The translations under genes were made by a program, and so were the position numbers. Below, piece after piece: positions 45,098 through 53,285 of a stretch of DNA of 64,000 bases. Every line of letters starts with the position of its first letter. The stretch's first letter is position 1. Source of the DNA: Vampirovibrio sp. (GTDB taxonomy: Bacteria > Cyanobacteriota > Vampirovibrionia > Vampirovibrionales > JAJTHC01); the NCBI GenBank assembly GCA_024998755.1, contig JACEUU010000001.1:186001-250000 (forward strand), written 5' to 3'. Below the pieces are notes generated by a model, which did not search any database, was not told where the DNA came from, and saw only the letters and a list, made by a program, of their open reading frames with translations.

Positions 45098-45373
45098 ATG
45101 TTTTCAAGACAAATAGTTATAAAAAATGAAACGCTACGAGAGCTAAGTAAGAATATGCAGCAGATAGAAGAAAAAGTAAATATGACGCTTAGATCTTCCT
45201 TTTTTCAAGAACACTTAGCTAATCACGAAAGAAAATTAACCCAAGTCTATAGCTTCCTTAAGAGCGAAAAGTTTCGAAATGCTCCCCTCCATTTACAAAA
45301 AATATTATCTCAAATAGATTTAGAAAAATTGAGAGTTTTAAGCAATTGGCTATATCTTAAATTAACTCGGTGA
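45098..45373 (+). CDS. Small AT-rich ORF of unknown function beside the IS nest
   Basis: A 91-residue product, helical and basic ('LRELSKNMQQIEEKVNMTLR', 'LEKLRVLSNWLYLKLTR'), starting 3 nt after dapF. AT-rich compared with dapF. Its 3' end overlaps the decayed IS1-type transposase, so the last residues may come from the insertion and the original gene may have been longer. No family recognised. Real but possibly truncated. Confidence 0.45.
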   Translation: MFSRQIVIKNETLRELSKNMQQIEEKVNMTLRSSFFQEHLANHERKLTQVYSFLKSEKFRNAPLHLQKILSQIDLEKLRVLSNWLYLKLTR

Positions 45374-46005
45374 AAGTAAATTGCTATGGCATGAATCAAA
45401 TCACCCAAACACCGAGAGACGACTTTACCTCGTCGTTTAAACCGAGCAAACCAATGTCGCAAATCGCTCCAAGTCTGTTCTGCTGTATACGTTTCAGCCT
45501 TGCTTTGAACCAATTTTTCACTAGGCAACACGTCATTGTAGGCTTTCCAATGGTCAGCACAATAAACTTCAACCTTGAATAACTGAAGCCGTTTCCATAA
45601 TTTTTTTCAAGGTTTTAATGCCACGACAACCCACTTCCCAGTCCAAGATTCGCCTTGTTTCTCGATAAACAGCCACCCATACCCAGATTTTGTGTTTTTT
45701 TCGGTAAGAAACGTGCAGAGTTCATCGAGCTCAACAACAGTGGTTTTCTGTGGTTCTAACCGACAAGCAGTGGTGTCTATTTTACGAATTTGTTTGAGTA
45801 CAGCAGGCGTTGAGACCCCAATTAAATTACCAATTTTTCGAAGAGAAAGCCCTGAAGTGTATAGCTGGGTTGGCTAGCTTCCATGTGATGGGTGCAAGCC
45901 CTTTCGGGGTTGAACGTGTATATTTACAGGCACAGTTTTTGCATTGATACCGTTGCTTTTCTCCAATGAACCCTGCTTTAACTTTATCTAATACCAATTC
46001 CAAGT

Positions 46006-46596
46006 TTAAATAGCGTGTTGAATATAGGGGAAATAGGCGAACGATTTCACCCACGCTGTATTAGCCTCTACCCAGCGTAAAGCCTTCACTAAATGAGCTT
46101 CCACTGCATCCAACGTCTCAAAATAAGCATTGCCAAAAAACCGAGTCCGAATACCCTTCCACAACTGCTCCACAGGGTTCAACTGCGGACTATACGGCGG
46201 TAAACAAACCAACCGAATGTTAGCAGGAACAACCAGCCCCCCACTTCTATGCCAACCTGCACCATCCAAAACAAGCACAATCTCATCTGCAGGGTAACGC
46301 TCACTTAATTCACGTAAGAATACGTTCATCCAATCCGTATCCGCATACGGAAGAATCAACGAAACACTCTCTCCCGTCTTGGGTTCCATGGTACTATACG
46401 CATAGAGGTATTGCCGTATATGTTGAGCTTCCACTACTGAACGTTCACCCTTGGGTAACCATACTTTACGAACTTGGCAAATTTTGCCAAACCTCGCCTC
46501 ATCCTGAAAAAATAGCCGAACTGGCTTTTTTACTGTTTTTGTAACAGAGTTAACGAAGTCAGGAAGTTTTTTTGAAGAGGGTTTGAGCCTCATCAT
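46006..46596 (-). CDS. IS630 transposase, catalytic part (orfB)
   Basis: The C-terminal DDE half. 'FFQDEARFGKICQ' (first Asp), 'VLDGAGWHRSG' (second Asp) and 'PQLNPVEQLWKGI' (Glu) are the IS630/Tc1-mariner catalytic motifs, all intact. The frame has an ATG pair near its 5' end, but the natural product is a fusion with orfA. The two frames overlap at 46559-46596, where a run of seven A (minus strand; 46567-46573) would allow slippage. The required shift is +1 (loss of one A). Confidence 0.85.
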   Translation of the reverse strand: MMRLKPSSKKLPDFVNSVTKTVKKPVRLFFQDEARFGKICQVRKVWLPKGERSVVEAQHIRQYLYAYSTMEPKTGESVSLILPYADTDWMNVFLRELSERYPADEIVLVLDGAGWHRSGGLVVPANIRLVCLPPYSPQLNPVEQLWKGIRTRFFGNAYFETLDAVEAHLVKALRWVEANTAWVKSFAYFPYIQHAI

Positions 46597-47008
46597 TATG
46601 GTTGGGATGCACTGGGCGAGGTACTTTTGCCTTCCAATCGTGGCGATTGAGCAGGTTGTAAACAGTTTGAAAGATGACGGGTCTGCCCACCAGTGCGTTG
46701 AGTGCCTGGTGTAAATCGTAGATACCGACCTTACCTTTGTGGCGTTGTAGTAGGTCTATTTCGGCTTGTTTACTGGGTAGTAGGCTATTGCGTACAATCC
46801 CTTTTTTAGGATAGAGACTGTAAAGTCCGTGTTGTTGAACTTGGGCTTGAATGCGTTGGACGTGTCGAAAGCCGAAACCCGTATGTTGGGCTATTTCGGC
46901 TTGTGTTTTACCGTCGATTATTTTGAGTTTAATGCAGAGGAATCGGCGATAGGTTTTCTTGTCGGTGAAGGTTTTTTCAAAGGCGAGTACGTCTTCTTGG
47001 GTGAGCAT
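46559..47008 (-). CDS. IS630 transposase, DNA-binding part (orfA)
   Basis: A 149-residue N-terminal half with two helix-turn-helix units ('GKTQAEIAQHTGFGFRHVQR' and 'LHQALNALVGRPVIFQTVYN'), which bind the terminal repeats in IS630 elements. It ends shortly after the A7 tract shared with orfB. A one-base loss in that tract joins the two into a normal about 340-residue transposase, so this is either programmed slippage or a simple frameshift mutation. Confidence 0.85.
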   Translation of the reverse strand: MLTQEDVLAFEKTFTDKKTYRRFLCIKLKIIDGKTQAEIAQHTGFGFRHVQRIQAQVQQHGLYSLYPKKGIVRNSLLPSKQAEIDLLQRHKGKVGIYDLHQALNALVGRPVIFQTVYNLLNRHDWKAKVPRPVHPNHNDEAQTLFKKTS

Positions 47009-47217
47009 GAGCAGACTCTTTCAAATAAACAATAACACCCCTCTATTATACGCTATTTAAACTTGGAATTGGTATAAACTACCACATTTTGGACACTGCA
47101 TTTTAAATACTCCTTAATAGACTTAAGGATATTATAATAGCTAATTAGTTAAATTTCTTATTAATTTGAATGGTATTTTGCTTGTTAGTATCATCGGTTT
47201 CTTTAGTAATCAACAAA

Positions 47218-48377
47218 TGAAGTTACGGAAAAAGGGCAAGGTAAAATAGAAGGGACATTATTCCACCTCTCATAGGATACCCCACCCCCATGACTACCTT
47301 TGCCGACATCCAAATTCAACAAGCCACCCCCACCCACAAATTCCTAGAGGAAATGAACCAAACCCTACCATGGCAACTATTTGAAACCATCCTCAAAACA
47401 CACATCCACCACAAACCCAACGGCAGACCACCCTACAAACGCCTACTACTGCTCAAAATGAACCTCCTCAAAATATGGTTCAATCTCTCCTATGAACAAA
47501 CAGAATTTCAATGCCACGACAGACTCTCCTTCCGAAAGTTTCTCGGCTTCTCCTTAGAATCCCCCATCCCTGAAGCCACGACACTCGAAAACTTCCAACA
47601 CGAACTGCAAAACACCCCAGCCCAAGAAGCCCTTTTCTTAGCCTTAGACACCTTCTTCCAAGAGAACAACCTCATTCTTAAAGAAGGCAACTTGGTAGAT
47701 GCCACCTTTATTAAAGCCAATAGCAAACAGAGAAAAAAGCCTGAAGACCAGAGCGACTCTGATGCCACTTATGGCTACAAAGGCTTTGGTTACAGTGCCA
47801 CGGTTAATGTAGATGCTAAAAGCAAGTTGATTCGCAAGGTGGTTGTTACTGGTGCCAATGTGCATGACAGTCAGAGTTTACTGCCTGTACTGGTGGGCGA
47901 TGAGCAGACTGTTGGTGCGGATAGTGGGTATGTGGGTAAGGAGAAGGATTTGAAGGCGTTGGGGATACAGCCGAGGATTATTAAGCGTCGTGTTCGGGGT
48001 AAGCAGCATGAACCAACGCCTGAGTTGACGGCTTCGCAGAAGCGGTTTAATGGGTTGCTTTCTAAGGTTCGGGCTAGGGTGGAGCATGTGTTTGCGGGTT
48101 GGAAGACGGTGTTTAAGAAGGTTCGTGTGTCTTGTCGTGGGTTAGTGCGTGTTTCTGCGGAGATTTTGGGCTTGGCATTTGGGTATAATTGTCGTCGGTA
48201 TGGTTTTTTGGTGAGGAGGGGGGTAGGTTTTAGTGGATTCTTGTATGGTTTTTAGGTAATTATGATCCGAAAAGAGTGGAAACAAGGGGTATTGTTCTGT
48301 TTTTTGAGCATTTTTGGTTGAATTTTATTAAAAAACACTCACTACTCCCACCTGCACACCCTTATTCCGTAACTTCA
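47218..48377 (+). mobile_element. IS5-family insertion sequence
   Basis: Ends are TGAAGTTACGGAAAAAGGGC (47218-47237) and the inverted TGAAGTTACGGAATAAG (48361-48377), differing at one position within the matched part. The element is about 1,160 bp and has one transposase gene. No clear target duplication is visible next to these ends, so the exact boundary could be off by a few bases. Confidence 0.85.
47290..48255 (+). CDS. IS5-family transposase
   Basis: A 321-residue, uninterrupted protein. N-terminal DUF772-type region ('KPNGRPPYKRLLLLKMNLLK', 'LSYEQTEFQCHDRLSFRKFL'), then the DDE core with 'GNLVDATFIKA' (D), 'VGADSGYVGKEKD' (D) and 'KVRARVEHVFAGWK' (E). All catalytic residues are present, so it may be active. 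The codon choice changes midway: the first half is C-rich on the coding strand, the second half G/T-rich. Confidence 0.93.
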   Translation: MTTFADIQIQQATPTHKFLEEMNQTLPWQLFETILKTHIHHKPNGRPPYKRLLLLKMNLLKIWFNLSYEQTEFQCHDRLSFRKFLGFSLESPIPEATTLENFQHELQNTPAQEALFLALDTFFQENNLILKEGNLVDATFIKANSKQRKKPEDQSDSDATYGYKGFGYSATVNVDAKSKLIRKVVVTGANVHDSQSLLPVLVGDEQTVGADSGYVGKEKDLKALGIQPRIIKRRVRGKQHEPTPELTASQKRFNGLLSKVRARVEHVFAGWKTVFKKVRVSCRGLVRVSAEILGLAFGYNCRRYGFLVRRGVGFSGFLYGF

Positions 48378-48408
48378 CTTACCTTCATTTGAAAAATTAC
48401 GTAATTTT

Positions 48409-48726
48409 GTGGCAAAAAACTTAGGTCAGTTGGCTCAAAAACAACATGAAGCAGCTTTATTAGATACGGTAGAGCCTAGATTATTAATTTCATCTGCAAT
48501 GAAAGAACGTGGCGTAATCAATAAGCTAAATCTTTGGACAGCTGGCATAGTAGCTTCTTTTAGCATGGCGGTTGGCGGTGTAGCTACTGAAAATGTAAAG
48601 CTTTTTCAAGCTGGTTTTATAGGTGCTCCTTTAGCAGGATTAGGCATGATGAGATCTGCTACTTTTCAATCAATTGCTGAAGGTGCAATGGAAAAAGTAG
48701 CAAAAGGTGGCTTACCTCGTATTTAG
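48409..48726 (+). CDS. Small protein with hydrophobic centre, possibly truncated by IS5
   Basis: The frame opens with GTG at 48409, 32 nt beyond the IS5 end, with no clear ribosome site. The 105 residues include one hydrophobic stretch ('LWTAGIVASFSMAVGG') and a second weaker one ('LFQAGFIGAPLAGLGMM'). AT-rich. The lack of a start signal and the position suggest that the original 5' end was lost when the IS elements inserted. No family recognised. Confidence 0.4.
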   Translation: MAKNLGQLAQKQHEAALLDTVEPRLLISSAMKERGVINKLNLWTAGIVASFSMAVGGVATENVKLFQAGFIGAPLAGLGMMRSATFQSIAEGAMEKVAKGGLPRI

Positions 48727-48740
48727 TTTTTAAAATCGAT

Positions 48741-48774
48741 ATACCCCTTGCTTATTTGTTTAAATAAGGGGTAT
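48741..48774 (+). terminator. Hairpin downstream of the 105-residue ORF
   Basis: ATACCCC...TTATTT pairs with AAATAA...GGGGTAT around a GTTT loop, with a 4 nt bulge. It lacks a good T run, so termination is uncertain. Confidence 0.4.
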
Positions 48775-48863
48775 TGTAATTTGTAGCTAATTACTCATTT
48801 TTTGGGGATAATAAGAAAATCAATTTACATCGACCTTTTGCCCAAAGAGGAGTCATTTTACGT

Positions 48864-49778
48864 ATGACCGTTGCTACCCCTACTACCCATTCAGCCGAAC
48901 CAGCCTGCCAAACGTTTCAAGATTTATTAGCCCGCCTTAGCCAGTTTTGGGCAAACCAAGGTTGCGTCATCCAACAACCGTTTGACCTTGAAAAAGGGGC
49001 TTCCACCATGAACCCCGCCACCTTCCTGCGGGCACTAGGCCCTGAACCTTGGAACTTAGCCAACGTAGACCCTTGCAGAAGACCAACCGACGGGCGTTAC
49101 GGCGAAAACCCCAACCGTCTACAACACTATTTTCAATATCAAGTGCTAATGAAGCCTTCCCCACCCAACATTCAGGATTTGTATTTAGATTCCCTACGTG
49201 CCCTAGGTATTAAACCCGAAGAGCATGATATTCGGTTTGTGGAAGATAATTGGGAATCGCCCACGTTGGGGGCATGGGGCGTAGGTTGGGAAGTTTGGTT
49301 GGATGGCATGGAAGTAACGCAATTCACCTATTTTCAACAAGCAGGCGGCTTAGAAGTAAACCCTTGTGCCGTGGAAATAACCTATGGGTGCGAACGCTTG
49401 GCAATGTACATACAGAACAAAGAAAACGTCTATGATTTGGCTTGGAATGAAACCTGCAGCTACGGCGATGTTTACCTGCAAAACGAAATTGAACAATCCA
49501 CCTATAATTTCCAAGTTTCTAACAGAGACCGGTTGGCTCAACGGTTTGAGCTTTATAAAGCAGAAGTCCAAGATTGTTTAGAAGCGAAATTAGTGTTGCC
49601 CGCTTATGAGCAAGTTTTAAAATGTTCGCACACCTTCAATCTAATGGATGCCCGTGGGATGTTAAGCCGTGATGAGCGAACCAACCACATTATGATTATT
49701 CGTCGGTTAGCAGAACAAGTAGCTAAGTTGTATGTAGAACAACGAAAAGCACTGGGCTTTCCGCTGTTAAAAAAATAA
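48864..49778 (+). CDS. glyQ: Glycyl-tRNA synthetase alpha subunit
   Basis: A 304-residue class II synthetase subunit. Landmarks are '[20 protein letters not shown]', '[16 protein letters not shown]', '[20 protein letters not shown]' (motif 2 region) and '[19 protein letters not shown]'. It charges tRNA-Gly together with the beta subunit GlyS. glyS is not adjacent, so the tetramer genes are separated. A GAGG site precedes ATG 48864. Confidence 0.96.
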   Translation: MTVATPTTHSAEPACQTFQDLLARLSQFWANQGCVIQQPFDLEKGASTMNPATFLRALGPEPWNLANVDPCRRPTDGRYGENPNRLQHYFQYQVLMKPSPPNIQDLYLDSLRALGIKPEEHDIRFVEDNWESPTLGAWGVGWEVWLDGMEVTQFTYFQQAGGLEVNPCAVEITYGCERLAMYIQNKENVYDLAWNETCSYGDVYLQNEIEQSTYNFQVSNRDRLAQRFELYKAEVQDCLEAKLVLPAYEQVLKCSHTFNLMDARGMLSRDERTNHIMIIRRLAEQVAKLYVEQRKALGFPLLKK

Positions 49779-49918
49779 ATTCATGTTTTTATCCTTGAGT
49801 TAATATTGATACCTAAAGTTTTAAGTACTTTAGGTCGAAAGCTGTTTTAGTAGTCGTTTTTTTATCAGTTACTTTGCCGTGCTGAACCAACCGTGCTTCA
49901 AAACAGGAGTTAATTTCA

Positions 49919-50710
49919 ATGGCGTTTAAAAAAAATACTGGTTTTACCTTAGTCGAAGCTCTCATCTCTTTAGGCTTGGTGGCTTTTATTTCTATGCTTA
50001 GCATCAAACTATTGGAACCGCCACCCCGTCAAAATAGCTACGGTAGAAAAGCGGGTGATTTTATTGAGCATCTTATTTCAGTGCATCGGCAAGTAGAACT
50101 TTCAAGAGGAAGAGCACCATTAACGCCAGATTTAGCTGGGGCTTTTCTCGATTTAGATAATAATACAGCGACGCCGGAACTCGGATTTGCCGTGAGCTTA
50201 ATACAAAGTCAAACACAAGCCAATTATTGTACCAGTGCTACAAATCCTGAATGTAGTACATGGACTACTAATAATGCCGATTTTTTAGATTACCCAGGTG
50301 GTATGCGGTTGTATGTGCGTCCGGAACAATTTCTTTGGCTTAGAAACAGACTGCTGTTAGCACCTTTCAGCTTAACAGTAGCTAATATGAATAGAAATGC
50401 TGTTGTACCGAACCCATCAAACGGTATACCAACTGCTACAGCCAATCGATATAAAATTCAGAGTTTTTTCCTATTGGATATGGATCCGTTGACTAGCCCT
50501 ACCGCCTTAAACAACGACGATTTAGTACTTTTATATGTAAATAATGATTCAGGGACTATATCAACAGCTGCCCAAGAAGCGATTAATGCGTTGAGATCTA
50601 CCCCCCCCCTACCAAACGGTAGAGCAACTTTTACTTGCTCGTTTTACGATGTGCATAAACAGTTTAATGCCTGTCCTGCTATAGGTGGGCAAGCTGTTTT
50701 AGGCATTTAA
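49919..50710 (+). CDS. Type IV prepilin-like protein
   Basis: A 263-residue protein with a class III signal peptide: a short basic leader, cleavage before 'FTLVEALISLGLVAFISMLS' (Gly at -1, Phe at +1, Glu at +5), then the hydrophobic assembly helix. The globular part has two Cys pairs ('YCTSATNPECST', 'FTCSFYDVHKQFNACPA'). It is larger than major pilins and could be a minor pilin or pseudopilin. A run of nine C (50601-50609) lies within the coding sequence. The next gene is also a prepilin. Confidence 0.8.
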   Translation: MAFKKNTGFTLVEALISLGLVAFISMLSIKLLEPPPRQNSYGRKAGDFIEHLISVHRQVELSRGRAPLTPDLAGAFLDLDNNTATPELGFAVSLIQSQTQANYCTSATNPECSTWTTNNADFLDYPGGMRLYVRPEQFLWLRNRLLLAPFSLTVANMNRNAVVPNPSNGIPTATANRYKIQSFFLLDMDPLTSPTALNNDDLVLLYVNNDSGTISTAAQEAINALRSTPPLPNGRATFTCSFYDVHKQFNACPAIGGQAVLGI

Positions 50711-50769
50711 CATCCCAATCAATAGCTATTCCTACTTATATACATTCATCCAATGGAGACCTTCTATTT

Positions 50770-51894
50770 ATGAAACAAAGAAGACTGAACAATCAACGAA
50801 ATAATAAAATTCAAGGGTTTAACCTGATTGAAATTTTATTGGCTATTACGTTCTTTTCATTGGCTTTTTCAGGGATGTTATTAGGTTCAACCGCAATGGT
50901 TAATACGTCAACCAACGGAACAAAAATTAATGAAGATGCCGCTGTGTTAGGGTCTATGTTTACAGGTATTAACGTCCAAAGTGCTTATATAGAAGCATCT
51001 GCAAGCCAACTAAAACCATCAATTGCTTCTTCTGAAAGTATTTTAAGTAATCCGGCAGGTGATATTAGCAATAGGCAAGCACTGGTTATTCCTGATAGCA
51101 CTACTGCAACAACCGACAATCGAAGAATATTCTTTGATAGGCTAGTTTTTTCCGCTCTGAATACGCCAGATGTTAAAACGTCACAAATTAATATTTATCC
51201 TACAGCAGCAGCAACTACGCCGACTCGTTCCATTATACGGAAACTAGATAGACGCGAAGAATGCTTTGCTATGGGGGTTAATGGTTCACTGTACCTACCC
51301 AGTTTTGGACAACCTTGCACGGGTTGGAGTTCTGGACGAGACGTACCAACCTATAATCCGCTAACGTTAACAGGGGCGGGTGGAACGCAAAACTATAATA
51401 CAGACTTTAGAATTAATGGTGCACTCAACAGTTTAGTGAATTCTAATAAATTCAGTTTATTTGATGCCACTGCAGGTGCCCGCCCCGTTGCACCAACTGA
51501 TAAAGGACACCAAGTAGCCAATGGTACTACCGCAGAATACTTTATAGAAGCGACACCTAACGTGGCTTACAATTTAGTTATTGGGTTAAGAAAACAGACG
51601 AACGCTCAAATATACACGGTTAGCGTTAATGCAGATTATAATGGTCCTGGTCAAGCGATTAACTGTAATGTAACGGTACGTCCTCGTAATTGCCAACGTG
51701 AAACAATGAGTGTAAGCTCTGTCAATGTTGACGTGGATAATGGCCAGCCCTTTAATGTTAAATTTGAAAATATTATGCCTTATGCAACAGGGAATCAGCG
51801 TGTTTTCCACATAAAAATAGTTTCTACTAATGGTATTGCAGCTAATAATCCAGCCATTATTCACTTCATCAAAAAAGAATTAGCCAATAATTAA
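50770..51894 (+). CDS. Type IV prepilin-like protein (PilV-like)
   Basis: A 374-residue protein starting at ATG 50770. The leader is 'MKQRRLNNQRNNKIQG', followed by 'FNLIEILLAITFFSLAFSGM', with Glu at +5 of the mature form. The long C-terminal domain is beta-rich and Asn/Thr-rich with Cys pairs. It probably forms a minor-pilin or pseudopilin set with the upstream gene (59 nt gap). The assembly machinery (PilB/C/D, secretin) is not in this window. Confidence 0.78.
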   Translation: MKQRRLNNQRNNKIQGFNLIEILLAITFFSLAFSGMLLGSTAMVNTSTNGTKINEDAAVLGSMFTGINVQSAYIEASASQLKPSIASSESILSNPAGDISNRQALVIPDSTTATTDNRRIFFDRLVFSALNTPDVKTSQINIYPTAAATTPTRSIIRKLDRREECFAMGVNGSLYLPSFGQPCTGWSSGRDVPTYNPLTLTGAGGTQNYNTDFRINGALNSLVNSNKFSLFDATAGARPVAPTDKGHQVANGTTAEYFIEATPNVAYNLVIGLRKQTNAQIYTVSVNADYNGPGQAINCNVTVRPRNCQRETMSVSSVNVDVDNGQPFNVKFENIMPYATGNQRVFHIKIVSTNGIAANNPAIIHFIKKELANN

Positions 51895-51904
51895 ACCAAC
51901 TGGT

Positions 51905-53206
51905 TTAAAGCTCTAACTTTTCAGGCGTTGGATAAGCAGGCAAGGCTTGAAAAACTTTGACACTAGAAGCAGGCGTGGCGGTATGTCCCGAATCTTTCAA
52001 GGGTTTGGTACTAGCCGCCCGTTTGCGTTTTGGCTTTTCGCCCAAAGGAACAGTGGCATCATCATCAAACGGTATTTCAACAGCTTTTAACCCTGCAATA
52101 CCCTCATCATAAGGGCTTCTAGCCGGCATATTTAGCGGGTCGTTCGCCCCACTAATCCGTTGAATAACTTTGGTTGCCATGCGTTCACGCTCAAGCTCTT
52201 CCTGCAAGGCTTCATTCTTTTTTTCCAGTTTCCGGACAATCTCTTTCAGCCGGCTCATTTCGCTTTGCTCTTCCCGAATTTCCGCCGCCCGCTGTTCAAT
52301 TTGCTTGGAAAGTTTACCTAAAACCGCATCGAGTGCTTTATCAGTCGCTGCTTGAAAGGTGTTGTTTGCTTCAGGGGTTGCCCCTGCGTGCCGGCAAAGT
52401 CGTTTACGAACCTTGATTTTTTCCGTCTTGCCCTTGGCGTAGAAATAAAATTCACCGGGTTGGAGGGCTTTAATATCGCTAAACGTAATGCCTGCTTCGG
52501 TAACAAATGATTTTATCGCCTTATAATCCAGTTCAGAAGTAATCCCCCCAAACCAAAACCGATTACACTGGCTTAAAATATCTTTACTTAACGAAGCAGG
52601 GCGTTGTGTTGCCCAAAGGCTATCTAACGCTCGTTTTCTGCCACGTTTGGCGATGCGTTGGCTAACCGTGATGGGGTCAACGCCTTTGAGTTTTTTCTTT
52701 AAACCCGGCGTTAAGCCTGCTTGTGGGGCGTAAATTTGGGCTTCTTCCACCACAAGGCGAACTTTTCGTCGGTATTTTTGTTCTAGCCGAAACAGGCTAT
52801 CGCCAATGAGAGCATAGTATTCTTGTTGTTCTTGGTCAATAAATTCTGACAAATCAAAAATGGTGGAAAGCCCTGTGCTGAGCATGGCTTCTACATAAAA
52901 ATCAACGCCATCGGGGTCAAACGGCACATGGGCGTGTTCTCCGCCGATGATTAGCATGGGGTAGCGTTCAGCTAGGGTGAAGTGTTCGCCTTCGGGGTCT
53001 ATAATGCAAACGAGGATGCCATTTTCTAGGGTTTCTTCTAAGATGACGCCTGTGAGGTAGGATTTTCCCATACCTGAAGAAGCCAGCACTGCGTCTCGTT
53101 CGCCAGTGGCGGCAAAATCTGCCAGTGGTACTGCGAACGTTTTGGAAACTTGTAACGCTCGGCTGGCGGGGTTTATTTTATTTTTGAGGAATCGAAACAT
53201 CATCAT
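51905..53206 (-). CDS. HerA/VirB4-like P-loop ATPase
   Basis: A 433-residue protein starting with three ATG codons. Walker A is in 'ASSGMGKSYLTGVILEE', Walker B-like segments are 'LVCIIDPEGEHFT' and 'VRLVVEEAQIY', and 'LDSLWATQRPASLSKDIL' gives the sensor Gln/Arg. These match DUF87/HerA-type hexameric DNA or protein translocases. The C-terminal about 150 residues form a coiled coil ('LKEIVRKLEKKNEALQEELE') and a basic tail. HerA normally pairs with a NurA nuclease, which is not visible next to it; the Mrr-like nuclease upstream is a possible but unproven partner. Confidence 0.7.
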   Translation of the reverse strand: MMMFRFLKNKINPASRALQVSKTFAVPLADFAATGERDAVLASSGMGKSYLTGVILEETLENGILVCIIDPEGEHFTLAERYPMLIIGGEHAHVPFDPDGVDFYVEAMLSTGLSTIFDLSEFIDQEQQEYYALIGDSLFRLEQKYRRKVRLVVEEAQIYAPQAGLTPGLKKKLKGVDPITVSQRIAKRGRKRALDSLWATQRPASLSKDILSQCNRFWFGGITSELDYKAIKSFVTEAGITFSDIKALQPGEFYFYAKGKTEKIKVRKRLCRHAGATPEANNTFQAATDKALDAVLGKLSKQIEQRAAEIREEQSEMSRLKEIVRKLEKKNEALQEELERERMATKVIQRISGANDPLNMPARSPYDEGIAGLKAVEIPFDDDATVPLGEKPKRKRAASTKPLKDSGHTATPASSVKVFQALPAYPTPEKLEL

Positions 53207-53285
53207 ACTGTTTAGTATACAAGAAAAAGACGAGCTTCACTAGCCTTTTTTTAAGTCGGTTCGGTTGTTTGGATTGCATTTTTAG

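Larger units (their letters stand above)
45991..47074 (-). mobile_element. IS630-family insertion sequence
   Basis: 1,084 bp bounded by 24-25 bp perfect inverted repeats (left ATACCAATTCCAAGTTTAAA, right its complement), with TA duplicated at 45989-45990 and 47075-47076. It encodes a two-frame transposase on the minus strand. It disrupts an IS1-type gene. The ends match those of the MITE copies at 9882, 15480, 21095 and 60549, so it or a relative is their likely mobiliser. Confidence 0.92.
45310..47101 (-). pseudogene. IS1-family transposase, frameshifted and interrupted by IS630
   Basis: Minus-strand reading from 47101 gives 'MQCPKCGS', is interrupted by the IS630-type element (45991-47074), and resumes as 'DKVKAGFIGEKQRYQCKNC', an IS1 InsA-like zinc-finger N terminus. 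Precise removal of the element with one TA restores the frame ('KCGSLDKVKAG'). Further on there is a frame change near 45870, then 'YTSGLSLRKIGNLIGVSTPA' and 'VVELDELCTFL', a stop near 45618, and 'DHWKAYNDVLPSEKLVQSKA' with 'RRGKVVSRCL' of InsB. The gene is therefore dead at several points. Confidence 0.88.
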
